This document shows positions 1 through 9,258 of a stretch of DNA of 64,000 bases, one piece after another. Where the stretch lies: the NCBI RefSeq assembly GCF_013314895.1, contig NZ_JABTYE010000010.1:1-64000 (forward strand), read 5' to 3'. The stretch's first letter is position 1; each line of letters opens with the position of its first letter. Below the pieces are notes generated by a model that saw only the letters and a list, made by a program, of their open reading frames with translations, was not told where the DNA came from and made no database searches. The position numbers were made by a program, and so were the translations under genes. The stretch is from Cupriavidus gilardii (GTDB lineage Bacteria > Pseudomonadota > Gammaproteobacteria > Burkholderiales > Burkholderiaceae).

Positions 1-675
1 GGTTGGGGCGGGCTGGATATGACCCTCCAGCACGCGCTCGAAGGCCCGTTCGGGGACCACACCGGCTACTACAACGAGCAGGACTGGTTCCCGGTCTTCA
101 CGATCGACCGCATCACGATGCGCCGCGATCCGATCTATCACTCGACCTACACCGGCAAGCCGCCCGACGAGCCGGCCGTGCTCGGCGTCGCGCTGAACGA
201 GGTGTTCGTGCCGCTGCTGCAGAAGCAGTTTCCCGAGATCACGGACTTCTATCTGCCGCCGGAAGGGTGCAGCTACCGGATGGCCGTGGTCCGCATGAAG
301 AAGCAGTACGCCGGCCACGCCAAGCGCGTGATGTTCGGCGTCTGGAGCTTCCTGCGGCAGTTCATGTATACGAAGTTCATCGTGGTGGTCGACGACGATG
401 TCGACGTGCGCGACTGGAAGGAGGTGATCTGGGCGATCACCACGCGGGTCGACCCGACGCGCGATACGGTGCTGGTCGACAATACGCCGATCGACTATCT
501 CGACTTCGCCTCGCCGGTGTCGGGCCTCGGCTCGAAGATGGGCATCGATGCCACCGACAAGTGGCCGGGCGAAACCACGCGCGAATGGGGCCGTCCGATC
601 CAGATGGACGCGGCGATCAAGACCCGCGTCGACGGCATGTGGGAGACGCTGTTCGACCGGCCGACCGGCGGCTGA
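1..675 (+). CDS. ubiD: UbiD-family 4-hydroxy-3-polyprenylbenzoate decarboxylase, C-terminal part
   Basis: The frame is open from the first base, so only the last 224 residues are visible; the family is usually about 490-520 residues. UbiD enzymes remove the carboxyl group of the polyprenylated hydroxybenzoate in ubiquinone synthesis, using prenylated FMN. The visible part carries the GDHTGYY motif (visible residues 18-24), the strand FTIDRITMR, and the late DDDVDVRDW segment, all typical of the C-terminal half of the UbiD fold. The ATG at 19 is internal and not the true start. The stop is TGA at 673-675. gabD starts 108 bases downstream and is unrelated in function. The family is clear; ubiquinone specificity rather than another aromatic decarboxylase is inferred from the close match to the biosynthetic form. 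Confidence 0.9.
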   Translation, partial: GWGGLDMTLQHALEGPFGDHTGYYNEQDWFPVFTIDRITMRRDPIYHSTYTGKPPDEPAVLGVALNEVFVPLLQKQFPEITDFYLPPEGCSYRMAVVRMKKQYAGHAKRVMFGVWSFLRQFMYTKFIVVVDDDVDVRDWKEVIWAITTRVDPTRDTVLVDNTPIDYLDFASPVSGLGSKMGIDATDKWPGETTREWGRPIQMDAAIKTRVDGMWETLFDRPTGG

Positions 676-783
676 GAGCCCGGATCCCAGACCCCTCGGC
701 GTCCGGCGCCCCAGGCAGCCCGGACGCGGCCTCCGCCATCCCCCGCTATCATCTGCAACCAGAACCGATTACAGGAGACCACG

Positions 784-2265
784 ATGGCCAATGCGCTAGA
801 CCGAATCCAGGACCGTGCCCTGGTCCGCAGCCAGTCCTACATCAACGGCGAATGGGTCGGCGCCGACAACGGCACCACCTTCCCGGTGATCGACCCCGCC
901 AACAACCAGGAACTGCTGCAGGTCGCCAACCTGGGCGCCACGGAGACCGAGCGCGCCATCGCCGCCGCCGAAGCGGCCTGGCCCGCCTGGCGCGCAAAGA
1001 CCGCCAAGGAGCGCGCCACGCTGATGCGCCGCTGGTTCGACCTGCTGATCGCCCACACCGACGACCTGGCCGCGCTGATGACCGCCGAACAAGGCAAGCC
1101 GCTGGCCGAATCGAAGGGCGAAGTCGTCTACGGCGCGTCCTTTATCGAGTGGTTCGCCGAGGAAGCCAAGCGCGTCAGCGGCGACGTGCCGGCCTCGACC
1201 TGGGCCGACAAGCGCATGGTGGTGCTGAAGCAGCCGATCGGCGTGTGCGCGTCGATCACCCCGTGGAACTTCCCGATCGCGATGATCACGCGCAAGTGCG
1301 CGCCGGCGCTGGCTGCCGGCTGCACCATCGTGGTCAAGCCGGCCGAGCAGACGCCGCTGTGCGCGCTGGCAATGGCCGAACTGGCGCACCGCGCCGGCAT
1401 CCCGGCCGGCGTGATCAATATCGTCACGGGGGATGCCGACCAATCGATCGCGATCGGCAAGACGCTGTGCGCCTCGCCGGTGGTGCGCCACCTGTCGTTC
1501 ACCGGTTCGACGCCGGTGGGCCGCATCCTGATGGAGCAATGCGCGCCGACCGTCAAGAAGATCGCGCTGGAACTGGGCGGCCACGCGCCCTTCATCGTGT
1601 TCGACGATGCCGACATCGATGCCGCGGTCGAGGGCGCCATCGCGTCCAAGTACCGCAATGCCGGCCAGACCTGCGTCTGCACCAACCGCTTCTATGCGCA
1701 CGAGTCGATCTACGACGAGTTCGTCGCCAAGCTGGCGCGCCAGGCCGAGGGCCTGCGGGTCGGCAACGGCTTCGATGCCGGCGTGGCCCAGGGTCCGCTG
1801 ATCGACGATCAGGCGGTGCAGAAGGTGCGCCAGCATATCGACGACGCGACCTCGCGCGGCGCCCGGCTGCTGACCGGCGGCAAGCTGGTCGAGGGCCTGG
1901 GCTCGAGCCGCTTCATCGCGCCGACCGTGCTGGCCGACGCCACCCCCGAGATGCTGATCTCGCGCGAAGAGACCTTCGGCCCGGTGGCCGCGGTGTTCAA
2001 GTTCCGCGCCGAGCAGGAAGCGGTCGCGCTGGCCAATGCCAGCGAGTTCGGCCTCGCCTCGTATTTCTACAGCCGCGATATCGGCCGCGTCTGGCGCGTG
2101 GCCGAGCAGCTCGAATACGGCATGGTCGGCATCAACACCGGCCTGATCTCGAACGAGGTGGCGCCGTTCGGCGGCGTCAAGCAGTCGGGTCTGGGCCGCG
2201 AGGGTTCGGTCTACGGCATCGACGAATACCTGGAGCTGAAGTACCTGTGCCTCGGCGGCATCTGA
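784..2265 (+). CDS. gabD: NAD(P)-dependent succinate-semialdehyde dehydrogenase (GabD type)
   Basis: This 493-residue cytoplasmic aldehyde dehydrogenase has the normal family length. It oxidises an aldehyde, most likely succinate semialdehyde, to the acid with NAD(P)+. Visible family marks in order are the PWNFP cofactor strand (about residues 159-163), VVKPAEQTP, the catalytic-glutamate motif ELGGHAPF (about 261-268), the catalytic-cysteine motif GQTCVC (about 296-301), and the C-terminal EETFGPV. The start ATG at 784 is preceded by the Shine-Dalgarno-like run CAGGAGA. The next gene starts 108 bases downstream on the same strand after a hairpin. The substrate is inferred from overall GabD-like sequence; a related semialdehyde or aromatic aldehyde substrate cannot be excluded. 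Confidence 0.88.
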   Translation: MANALDRIQDRALVRSQSYINGEWVGADNGTTFPVIDPANNQELLQVANLGATETERAIAAAEAAWPAWRAKTAKERATLMRRWFDLLIAHTDDLAALMTAEQGKPLAESKGEVVYGASFIEWFAEEAKRVSGDVPASTWADKRMVVLKQPIGVCASITPWNFPIAMITRKCAPALAAGCTIVVKPAEQTPLCALAMAELAHRAGIPAGVINIVTGDADQSIAIGKTLCASPVVRHLSFTGSTPVGRILMEQCAPTVKKIALELGGHAPFIVFDDADIDAAVEGAIASKYRNAGQTCVCTNRFYAHESIYDEFVAKLARQAEGLRVGNGFDAGVAQGPLIDDQAVQKVRQHIDDATSRGARLLTGGKLVEGLGSSRFIAPTVLADATPEMLISREETFGPVAAVFKFRAEQEAVALANASEFGLASYFYSRDIGRVWRVAEQLEYGMVGINTGLISNEVAPFGGVKQSGLGREGSVYGIDEYLELKYLCLGGI

Positions 2266-2271
2266 CCGCAC

Positions 2272-2294
2272 GGCGGGCGCGGGCGGCGCCCGCC
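2272..2294 (+). terminator. GC-rich hairpin after gabD
   Basis: A 9-bp perfect stem (GGCGGGCGC with GCGCCCGCC) around a 5-base loop begins 6 bases after the gabD stop codon. No T-run follows, so it is either a weak terminator or an mRNA 3'-end stabiliser. Confidence 0.35.
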
Positions 2295-2373
2295 GCAGCC
2301 CCAATCCCTTAAGCCATCCCCGACCGCGCTGCCATCGGCAAGCCGGCGCAAAAGACAAGGCAAAGGAGGAGAC

Positions 2374-4413
2374 ATGACGACACTGGAAGACGGCAAGCTG
2401 GTCTGGACGCCATCGCCGGCCGTGCGCGAGCGCGCCCGGCTGACGCGGTTCATGCAGTGGCTGCACGACGAGCGCGGTCTTGCCTTCGACGACTACGACG
2501 GCCTGTGGCGCTGGTCGGTCACCGAAATCGAAGCCTTCTGGGACGCGATCCGCGCCTACTTCGATGTCCGCTTCGACACGCCGGCCCGGCAGGTGCTGGC
2601 CCGCCGCGAGATGCCGGGCGCGCGCTGGTTCGAAGGCGCCAGCCTCAATTACGTGCAGCAGGTCTTCCGCCACGCCGGCGAAGGCGCCGAACGGCAGCGT
2701 GCCGCCATCCGCTACGCGGGCGAAGCGCAGCCGCTGACCGAGCTCAACTGGGATGCGCTCGAAGCGCAGGTCGCCGCGCTGGCACATACGCTGCGGCAAC
2801 TGGGCGTCGGCCGCGGCGACCGCGTGGCGGGCTATCTGCCCAATATTCCGCAAACCATCGTTGCCTTCCTCGCCACCGCCAGCGTCGGCGCGGTCTGGTC
2901 CGGCTGCGCGCCGGACATGGGGCAGGTCGCGGTGATCGACCGCTTCCGCCAGATCGAGCCGAAGGTGCTGATCGCCGTCGACGGCTATCGCTACGGCGGC
3001 AAGACCTACGATCGCATGCCGGTGGTCGCGCAGCTGGTGCAAGCGCTGCCCTCGCTGACGGACCTGATCGTGGTGCCGCTCCTTGGCACGCCGGAAGGCG
3101 GTCTCGATACGACGCCGCCTGCGGCGTCGGACAACCCGGCCCTGCGCCGCCATCGCTGGCACGACACCCTGGCCCACCAGGTACCGCTGCAGATCGACAG
3201 CGTGCCGTTCGACCACCCGCTGTGGATCGTCTATTCGTCGGGCACCACCGGCATGCCCAAGCCGATCGTCCATGGCCACGGCGGCGTCGTGATCGAGCAG
3301 CTCAAGCTGATGGCGTTCCACAACGACCTCGGCCCCGACGACGTCTTCCACTGGTACAGCAGCAGCGGCTGGATCATGTGGAATGCGCAGGTGGCCGGGC
3401 TGCTGCTCGGCAGCACCATCGCCATCTACGACGGCAATCCGGCCTGGCCGGATGCCGGCGTGCTGTGGCGCTTCGCCGAACAGGCCGGCATCACGGTGTT
3501 CGGTGCCGGTGCGGCCTTCTACACCGGCTGCATCAAGGCCGGCGTGGTGCCGTCGCGCGAGGCCGACCTGAGCCGCCTGCGCGGCATCGGCTCGACCGGC
3601 TCGCCGCTGCCCGCCGAAGCCTACGACTGGATCTACCGCAACGTGCGCGCCGATATCTGGCTGGCGCCGATGTCCGGCGGCACCGACTTCGCCGGTTCCT
3701 TCGTCGCCGGCTGCCCGCTGCTGCCGGTCTACGCCGGCGAGATGCAATGCCGGTGCCTCGGCGCCAAGGTCGAAGCCTTCGACGAGGCGGGCCATGTGTT
3801 GATCGACGAGGTCGGTGAGCTCGTCTGCACCGAGCCGATGCCGTCGATGCCGCTCTACCTGTGGGGCGACACCGACGGCAAGCGTTACCGCGACAGCTAT
3901 TTCGATACCTACCCCGGCGTCTGGCGCCACGGCGACTGGATCAGGATCACCTCGCGCGGCGGCGCCATCATCTATGGCCGCTCGGATGCCACCATCAATC
4001 GGCACGGCATCCGCATGGGGACCAGCGAGCTGTATCGCGTGGTCGAGGAACTGCCCGAGGTGCTCGACAGCATGGTGGTCGACCTCGAATATCTCGGCCG
4101 CGACTCGTATATGCCACTGTTCGTCGTGCTGCGCGAAGGCATCGCGCTCGACGACAGGCTGGTCGACACGATCCGCGCGCGCATCCGCGAGGCGCTGTCG
4201 TCGCGGCACGTGCCCAACGCGATCCTGCAGGTGCCCGGCATCCCGCGCACGCTGTCGGGCAAGAAGATGGAGGTGCCGATCAAGAAGCTGCTGCTCGGCC
4301 ACGACCCCGACAAGATCGCCAACCGCGATGCGATGGCCAATCCCGACACGCTGGACTGGTACTTCGATTACGCGCGGCAGTATCTGCGCGAGACCAGCGC
4401 CGCGACGGCGTAG
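2374..4413 (+). CDS. aacS: acetoacetyl-CoA synthetase (acetoacetate-CoA ligase)
   Basis: This 679-residue member of the ANL adenylating superfamily activates acetoacetate to acetoacetyl-CoA with ATP. It matches the acetoacetyl-CoA synthetase subgroup rather than acetyl-CoA synthetase in its N-terminal signature (ARWFEGASLNY, about residues 88-98) and overall length. The AMP-binding P-loop YSSGTTGMPKP lies near residues 289-299 and the motif WYSSSGW near 328-334. The C-terminal lysine motif SGKKMEVPIKK near 628-638 provides the catalytic lysine region. The ATG at 2374 has a strong ribosome site (AAAGGAGGAGA). The role would be ketone-body or poly-hydroxybutyrate carbon recovery. The upstream aldehyde dehydrogenase is not obviously in the same pathway. 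The exact acyl substrate is inferred from subgroup resemblance. Confidence 0.88.
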   Translation: MTTLEDGKLVWTPSPAVRERARLTRFMQWLHDERGLAFDDYDGLWRWSVTEIEAFWDAIRAYFDVRFDTPARQVLARREMPGARWFEGASLNYVQQVFRHAGEGAERQRAAIRYAGEAQPLTELNWDALEAQVAALAHTLRQLGVGRGDRVAGYLPNIPQTIVAFLATASVGAVWSGCAPDMGQVAVIDRFRQIEPKVLIAVDGYRYGGKTYDRMPVVAQLVQALPSLTDLIVVPLLGTPEGGLDTTPPAASDNPALRRHRWHDTLAHQVPLQIDSVPFDHPLWIVYSSGTTGMPKPIVHGHGGVVIEQLKLMAFHNDLGPDDVFHWYSSSGWIMWNAQVAGLLLGSTIAIYDGNPAWPDAGVLWRFAEQAGITVFGAGAAFYTGCIKAGVVPSREADLSRLRGIGSTGSPLPAEAYDWIYRNVRADIWLAPMSGGTDFAGSFVAGCPLLPVYAGEMQCRCLGAKVEAFDEAGHVLIDEVGELVCTEPMPSMPLYLWGDTDGKRYRDSYFDTYPGVWRHGDWIRITSRGGAIIYGRSDATINRHGIRMGTSELYRVVEELPEVLDSMVVDLEYLGRDSYMPLFVVLREGIALDDRLVDTIRARIREALSSRHVPNAILQVPGIPRTLSGKKMEVPIKKLLLGHDPDKIANRDAMANPDTLDWYFDYARQYLRETSAATA

Positions 4414-4481
4414 GGTTTCGGGGCGGGGGCATGTCGCACCGGTATCATGCGGCATCCCCTTCGATCGTCTTCGGTGACACC

Positions 4482-5414
4482 ATGCCCAGCACTCCGACGT
4501 TTCGTTTCCAGGACCAGGACCTGATCCGCATCGGCGACGAACACAACGCGCTGCTCCTTGCACCGTGGGCCGGCGGCCGTCTGGTGCGCTGGCTGCATCG
4601 CGGCACCGATATCCTGTACTGGCCGGACAACGCCGACTGGTCGCGCCCGGCCAAGGTCCGTGGCGGCAATCCGCTGCTGTTTCCATTTATCGGTCGGCAT
4701 TTCGTCGACGGTGAACCCGGCAAATGGCGCGATGGCAACGGCGTGGTACGTCCAATGCCGCAGCACGGCTTCGCGCGCGACCTGCCGTTCGAGATTGCGC
4801 AGTGCGATCCGGCACGGTCGATCACGATGGCGCTGACCGACTCCGAAGCGACGCGCGACGCCTACCCGTTCGCATTCCGCTTCGAGGTCCGATACCGGCT
4901 GTTGCCCGAGGGGCTGGAGGTCGGCCTGGCAGTGCGCAACGTCGGCACCGAGGCGCTGCCCTTTTACGCCGGGCACCACTTCTATTTCGCCGTGCCGCAC
5001 ACGCTGCGCGGCCAGTGCCAGCTGACGATGCCATCTGCCGACAGGCTGCGGCAGCGTCCCGAGGGCAAGCTGACCGCCGCCGAGGTGGGAGAGCCGATCT
5101 ACCCGCTGAACGATCCGCGGCTGCAGGACACCTTCCATCGCCTGCATCGCGTCGGCCGCAACACCTGCAAAATGCGCATTCCCGCGGCGGACGGTAACGG
5201 CAGCAACGGCCGCACGATCACCTTGCACCTCGACGGCGAGCACGACTCGGCTTGCTGGCACGCCGTAACGACGTGGAGCGAACGCGACGACTCGGACTTC
5301 TATTGCGTCGAACCGTGGCTAGGTCTGCCCGACGCGATTCATCGGACGGGGGAAGCGCTATGGGTCGCGCCCGGGGGTACGACCGAGGCGGTGTGCCGGC
5401 TGCTGCTGGCGTAG
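4482..5414 (+). CDS. aldose 1-epimerase (mutarotase) family protein
   Basis: This 310-residue protein belongs to the galactose-mutarotase-like fold, which interconverts alpha and beta anomers of free sugars or hexose-6-phosphates. The family histidine motif appears as PQHGFAR (about residues 90-96), the second histidine region as GHHFYFA, and the late acidic motif as VEPWLGLPDA, where the glutamate acts as base. The ATG at 4482 gives MPSTPTFRFQD; a second in-frame ATG at 4431 would add 17 residues but overlaps nothing useful and has no better ribosome site. The gene stands alone, 68 bases after the synthetase and just before tRNA-Gly. The family is clear; the sugar is not known. Confidence 0.82.
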   Translation: MPSTPTFRFQDQDLIRIGDEHNALLLAPWAGGRLVRWLHRGTDILYWPDNADWSRPAKVRGGNPLLFPFIGRHFVDGEPGKWRDGNGVVRPMPQHGFARDLPFEIAQCDPARSITMALTDSEATRDAYPFAFRFEVRYRLLPEGLEVGLAVRNVGTEALPFYAGHHFYFAVPHTLRGQCQLTMPSADRLRQRPEGKLTAAEVGEPIYPLNDPRLQDTFHRLHRVGRNTCKMRIPAADGNGSNGRTITLHLDGEHDSACWHAVTTWSERDDSDFYCVEPWLGLPDAIHRTGEALWVAPGGTTEAVCRLLLA

Positions 5415-5460
5415 CCGCCTTGCGCGCCCGGCCGAATCGCGCATAAAATGGCCGCCTTAC

Positions 5461-5535
5461 GCGGGCGTCGTATAATGGCTATTACCTTGGCTTCCCAAGC
5501 CAAAGACGTGGGTTCGATTCCCATCGCCCGCTCCA
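5461..5535 (+). tRNA. tRNA-Gly (anticodon CCC)
   Basis: A complete cloverleaf can be drawn. The acceptor stem GCGGGCG pairs with CGCCCGC, and the discriminator T is followed by an encoded CCA. The anticodon stem TTGGC/GCCAA surrounds the seven-base loop TTCCCAA, giving anticodon CCC for GGG codons. The T stem GTGGG/CCCAT holds the loop TTCGATT. The gene is isolated between an epimerase gene and the broken LysR gene. No integrase or repeated 3' end is visible nearby. Confidence 0.95.
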
Positions 5536-5593
5536 CCCCTCCCCTGCAGTCAATCCCCACTCCTGCAAGCTCGGTCCGTAAGCACGCGAACGG

Positions 5594-6525
5594 TCAAGGC
5601 CGCGTTCGTTTTGCGCTACGGTCCGCAGGCGGCTTCCCCGCATAACGCAGCGCCTCGATCAGCAAGGTCATCGCCCGCGACGAGTGCCGGCGGCTTGGGT
5701 AGTAGAGATGGTAGCCAGGAAAGACCGGGCACCAGTCCTCGAGCAAGGGCACCAGGTCGCCCCGCTCCACATGGGCCAGCACCATGTTTTCGGGAACGAA
5801 GGCCAGTCCCATGCCGGCCAGGGCGGCGGTCACCATCTGGTCGCTGTCGTTGGCCACGAATTGCCCGTCCACGCGGATATTCAGTTCGCGCTTGCCTTTC
5901 CTGAACTCCCACGCATACAGCCCGCCGTAGGTAGGCAAATACAGGTTGATGCAGCGATGCCCCGTCAAGTCCTTCGGCGTCCTGGGAGTGGCTTCCCGGC
6001 AAGGTAGGCCGGCGACCCGACGACGGCGAAGCGCACGTCGGGACCGATGCGCACGGCGACCATGTCTTGCGCGACGAGGTCGCCCAATCGCACGCCCATG
6101 TCATAGCGATCGGCGGCGATGTCCGACAGCCCGTTGTCGAGTATCAGCTCGACGCGAACATCGGGGTACGTCCACATGAAATCGCCCAGACGCGGCCACA
6201 GCACCGAATTGGCGGCGTGCTCGGTGGCGGTGATGCGAATGGTCCCGCGCGGCTGGTCGCGCAGCTCGGCGATGGCGCCAAGTTCGGCCTCGACCTCCTC
6301 GAGGCGGGGGGCCACGGTGGCCAGCAGGCGCGCTCCCGCCTCGGTGGCGGAGACGCTGCGCGTCGTGCGCGTCAGCAGCCGGACGCCGAGCCGGCCCTCC
6401 AGGCCTCGTACCGCCTGGCTCAAGGCCGACTGCGACACACCCAGCTGCGCCGCCGCGCGGGTGAAGCTGCGCGCCCGCGCGACCGCGATGAAGGCGGCCA
6501 GATCGTCGAATGTCGTGCGCGGCAT
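5594..6525 (-). pseudogene. LysR-family transcriptional regulator, split by a frameshift
   Basis: The N-terminal part begins at ATG 6525 behind an excellent ribosome site (AAGGAGGG). It carries the LysR winged helix (TFDDLAAFIAVARARSFTRA, then QLGVSQSALSQAVRGLE) and part of the ligand-binding domain, ending at an early stop. The rest of that domain (RTPKDLTGHRCINLYLP to the end, stop at 5594) is intact in another frame. The two frames meet near 5983-5988, where one base appears to be missing between a PLP and an RTPKDL segment that are normally contiguous. It diverges from the cupin and decarboxylase-like pair at 6661, the usual position for a LysR regulator controlling its neighbour. It is either a true recent pseudogene or a sequencing error. 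Confidence 0.8.
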
Positions 6526-6660
6526 TGATAAGCCCTCCTTATAACCGCGTGCGAATCTAGCATCTTTTTCCGCCAACGGCGGGCGCGTAAAGTCGCCCCA
6601 GACAGTGGCGGGCCCCCGAGCGGCGGCGGGCCGTCAGTCAATGACCGAAGGAGCATCGCA
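6526..6660. promoter_or_regulatory. divergent lysR / cupin control region
   Basis: This 135-base space between the diverging lysR and cupin genes should hold both promoters and a LysR site. A short inverted repeat CCGCC-aac-GGCGG lies near 6571-6583 after a TTTTT run. The cupin ribosome site GAAGGAG is at 6648-6654. No convincing -35/-10 pair could be chosen by eye. Confidence 0.35.
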
Positions 6661-7149
6661 ATGAAGACATCGCTGACACGAACGGCCCTGTGCGCCGCCG
6701 CGCTGCAGGCGGCTGTCGCCGGCGCGGCGGAGCCGAAGGCGACGGAAGGGCAGCGCATCACCGGCGTCGGCAGCCAGGCTTCGGTCGCCGGTCCGGCCGA
6801 ATACTTCACCGGGCGCGTACGCGTCGACCCGCTGTGGCCCGCCGGAGAAGATATCCATGCTTCGGGCGCGATGGTGACCTTCGAGCCCGGTGCGCGCTCG
6901 GCCTGGCACACGCATCCGGCGGGGCAGCGTCTGGTGGTGGTCTCGGGAGTCGGCCTGACCCAGGAATGGGGCAAGCCGGTGCAGCAGATCCGCCCCGGCG
7001 ACGTGGTCTGGTGCCCGCCCGGCGTCAAGCATTGGCACGGCGCCGCGCCGACGACCGCGATGACCCATCTGGCGGTCACCGGCACCAGGGACGGCAAGAA
7101 CGTCGAATGGATGGAGAAAGTCAGCGATGACCAGTATCAAGCGCGCTGA
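6661..7149 (+). CDS. exported cupin-domain protein
   Basis: This 162-residue protein has an N-terminal signal peptide (hydrophobic run ending near AVAGAAE) and one small cupin barrel. The cupin metal motif is visible as [16 protein letters not shown] (about residues 78-93), with the second motif PPGVKHWHG near 119-127, giving histidines for a metal site. The start at 6661 has the ribosome site GAAGGAG. The stop overlaps the next gene by 23 bases, so the two are translationally coupled. Cupin plus carboxymuconolactone-decarboxylase-like pairs next to LysR, alcohol dehydrogenase and MFS genes recur in proteobacteria and suggest handling of reactive aldehydes or quinones, but no specific reaction can be assigned. 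Confidence 0.8.
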   Translation: MKTSLTRTALCAAALQAAVAGAAEPKATEGQRITGVGSQASVAGPAEYFTGRVRVDPLWPAGEDIHASGAMVTFEPGARSAWHTHPAGQRLVVVSGVGLTQEWGKPVQQIRPGDVVWCPPGVKHWHGAAPTTAMTHLAVTGTRDGKNVEWMEKVSDDQYQAR

Positions 7150-7939
7150 CGCCTGCATCGGCCGCATGGCCAGCCGCATGTCCGGCCGCATGTCCCCCGG
7201 CGTCTCCGTGGTGCTGGCCGTGGCGCTCTGCGCGGCCACCGCACCGTCCCACGCCCAGCCGATCCCGCAGCAGTCCACAGGCATGAAGCAAACTCCAGCC
7301 GCATCCCACACGCTCGACGCCCGCCAGCAGGCCATCGTGCCGATCGCGGCCTTTGCCGCGGCCGGCGACATCGCGAAACTGAACGCTGCGCTCGAGCAGG
7401 ACCTCGACGCGGGGCTGACCGTCAGCGACGCAAAGGAGATCCTGGTGCAGCTCTACGCCTACGCCGGCTTCCCGCGCAGCCTGAATGCGCTGGCCGAACT
7501 GATGAAGGTGCTGGAGTCGCGCCGGCAGCGCGGGCTGAGCGATGCACCCGGCCGCGAGCCAAGCAAACCCATACCCGACGGTGAAGCGTTGCACGCGGCC
7601 GGCACCGCCAATCAGACCCGACTGGTCGGCGCGCCCGCCAGCAGCCCGGTGTTCGAGTTCGCGCCCGCCATCGACGAATATCTGAAGTCGCACCTGTTCG
7701 GCGCCATCTTCGAGCGGGACAACCTCGACTGGCAAAGCCGGGAGCTGGCGACGGTCAGCATGTTGTCGGCACTGCCAGGCGCCGAGTCGCAGCTGCAATC
7801 GCATATGCGGATCAGCATGAATGTGGGCATCACCCAGGGCCAGTTGCGACAGCTCGCGCAGGTGCTGAACGAACGTGTGGATGCCGATGCTGCCCGGCGC
7901 GCGACGCAGGCGCTGGCGCGCGCCACGGCGGCTCGCTGA
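7127..7939 (+). CDS. carboxymuconolactone decarboxylase (CMD) family protein, exported
   Basis: This 270-residue protein starts inside the end of the cupin gene (23-base overlap) behind GGAGAAAG. A long basic N-region leads to a hydrophobic segment ([13 protein letters not shown]) and a likely cleavage near SHAQ, so it is probably exported. Two all-helical CMD-like units follow, one at about residues 60-130 ([29 protein letters not shown]) and one at about 180-260 ([33 protein letters not shown]). The AhpD-type CxxC redox pair is absent, so a peroxidase-type function is unlikely. The role is inferred only from its operon partner; the reaction is unknown. Confidence 0.78.
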   Translation: MTSIKRADACIGRMASRMSGRMSPGVSVVLAVALCAATAPSHAQPIPQQSTGMKQTPAASHTLDARQQAIVPIAAFAAAGDIAKLNAALEQDLDAGLTVSDAKEILVQLYAYAGFPRSLNALAELMKVLESRRQRGLSDAPGREPSKPIPDGEALHAAGTANQTRLVGAPASSPVFEFAPAIDEYLKSHLFGAIFERDNLDWQSRELATVSMLSALPGAESQLQSHMRISMNVGITQGQLRQLAQVLNERVDADAARRATQALARATAAR

Positions 7940-8070
7940 AGCATCGATTGATCGATGGGGTGCATAGATGCATGCGGGCCATGCCCCTTAATCGATCCGC
8001 GCGAGCGCCCTACAGTAGCGGTACGCGCCCCGGCTTCGGGGCGATTGCATTTGTGAAAGGAGAATCGCTG

Positions 8071-9120
8071 ATGGCTGTGAAAGCATACGGCGCCTACGCC
8101 GGCGACAAGCCGCTCGAGCCGATGGAGATCACCCGCCGCGCGCCCGGCCCCCATGACGTCCAGATCGACATCGCGTACTGCGGCATCTGCCACTCCGATC
8201 TGCATCAGGTGCGCGCCGAATGGGCCGGTACGCAGTTTCCCTGCGTCCCGGGTCACGAGATCGTGGGCCGCGTCACCGCCGTTGGTGCGCACGTGACGGG
8301 CTTCCAGCCCGGCGATCTGGTCGGCATCGGCTGCATCGTCGACAGCTGCCAGCACTGCGCCGAATGCGACAGCGGTCTGGAGAACTACTGCGACGGCATG
8401 GTCGGCACCTACAACTCGCCGACGCCCGACGCGCCCGGTTGGACGCTGGGCGGCTACTCGCAGCAGATCGTCGTGCACGAACGCTACGTCCTGCGCATTC
8501 GCCATCCGCAGGCGCAGCTCGCCGCGGTAGCTCCGCTGCTGTGCGCGGGTATCACTACCTATTCGCCGCTGCGCCACTGGAATGCCGGTCCCGGCAAGAA
8601 AGTCGGCATCGTCGGCATCGGCGGCCTGGGCCACATGGGCATCAAGCTCGCCCATGCGATGGGCGCGCATGTGGTCGCCTTCACCACGTCGGAATCGAAG
8701 CGCGAGGATGCCAGGGCCCTCGGCGCGGACGAGGTCGTCGTGTCGCGCAACGCCGACGAAATGGCCGCGCATGCGAAGAGCTTCGACCTGATCGTCAACA
8801 CCGTGGCCGCGCCGCACAACCTCGATGCCTTCCTCGCGCTGCTCAAGCGCGATGGCACGCTGACACTGGTCGGCGCACCGGCCTCGCCGCATCCGTCGCC
8901 CGAGGTCTTCAGCCTGATCTTCAAGCGCCGCTCGCTGGCAGGCTCGATGATCGGCGGCATCCCCGAGACGCAGCAGATGCTGGACTTCTGCGCCGAGCAC
9001 GGCATCGTTGCCGACATCGAACTGATCCGCGCCGACCAGATCAACGCCTCCTACGAGCGGATGCTCAAGGGCGACGTCAAGTACCGCTTCGTGATCGACA
9101 ACGCGACGCTGGCCGTTTGA
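8071..9120 (+). CDS. zinc-dependent alcohol dehydrogenase (YahK / cinnamyl-alcohol dehydrogenase group)
   Basis: This 349-residue medium-chain dehydrogenase reduces aldehydes with NADPH. The catalytic zinc ligands are visible in YCGICHSDLH (cysteine near residue 35) and GHEIVG. The structural zinc cysteines lie in DSCQHCAECDSGLENYC, and the Rossmann motif is GIGGLGHMG. An upstream in-frame ATG at 7948 was rejected: the ATG at 8071 starts the conserved MAVKAYGA sequence behind AAAGGAGA and leaves 131 bases after the previous gene. That gap contains the near-palindrome ATCGATTGATCGAT. The stop codon is the first part of an 11-bp tandem repeat. The exact substrate is unknown; a broad aldehyde-reductase role fits the neighbourhood. 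Confidence 0.88.
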   Translation: MAVKAYGAYAGDKPLEPMEITRRAPGPHDVQIDIAYCGICHSDLHQVRAEWAGTQFPCVPGHEIVGRVTAVGAHVTGFQPGDLVGIGCIVDSCQHCAECDSGLENYCDGMVGTYNSPTPDAPGWTLGGYSQQIVVHERYVLRIRHPQAQLAAVAPLLCAGITTYSPLRHWNAGPGKKVGIVGIGGLGHMGIKLAHAMGAHVVAFTTSESKREDARALGADEVVVSRNADEMAAHAKSFDLIVNTVAAPHNLDAFLALLKRDGTLTLVGAPASPHPSPEVFSLIFKRRSLAGSMIGGIPETQQMLDFCAEHGIVADIELIRADQINASYERMLKGDVKYRFVIDNATLAV

Positions 9121-9172
9121 TGCTGGCTTGATGCTGGCTTGATGCTGGCTTGATGCTGGCTCGATGCTGGCC
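9118..9172 (+). repeat. 11-bp tandem repeat, five units
   Basis: The unit TGATGCTGGCT is repeated four times exactly, then once as CGATGCTGGCC. The first unit supplies the stop codon of the alcohol dehydrogenase. It contains stops in several frames and no gene. Confidence 0.9.
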
Positions 9173-9258
9173 TGATCGCGTTCCTGCCCACCCCCCTGTC
9201 TTGTCGCCCGCTCTCCCGGACCGGTTCTTCGTTCCGGGGAGCCTTATTTTTTTCACCG

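Noticed and set aside
796-4686. Very long open frame on the minus strand opposite gabD and the acetoacetyl-CoA synthetase gene
   Set aside because: High GC makes antisense stops rare; the translation is low-complexity (R, A, D, H, V rich) with no family features, while the plus strand has two clear enzymes.
5461-5535. tRNA-Gly as an integration site of a genomic island
   Set aside because: No integrase gene and no second copy of the tRNA 3' end was noticed in the flanking sequence.
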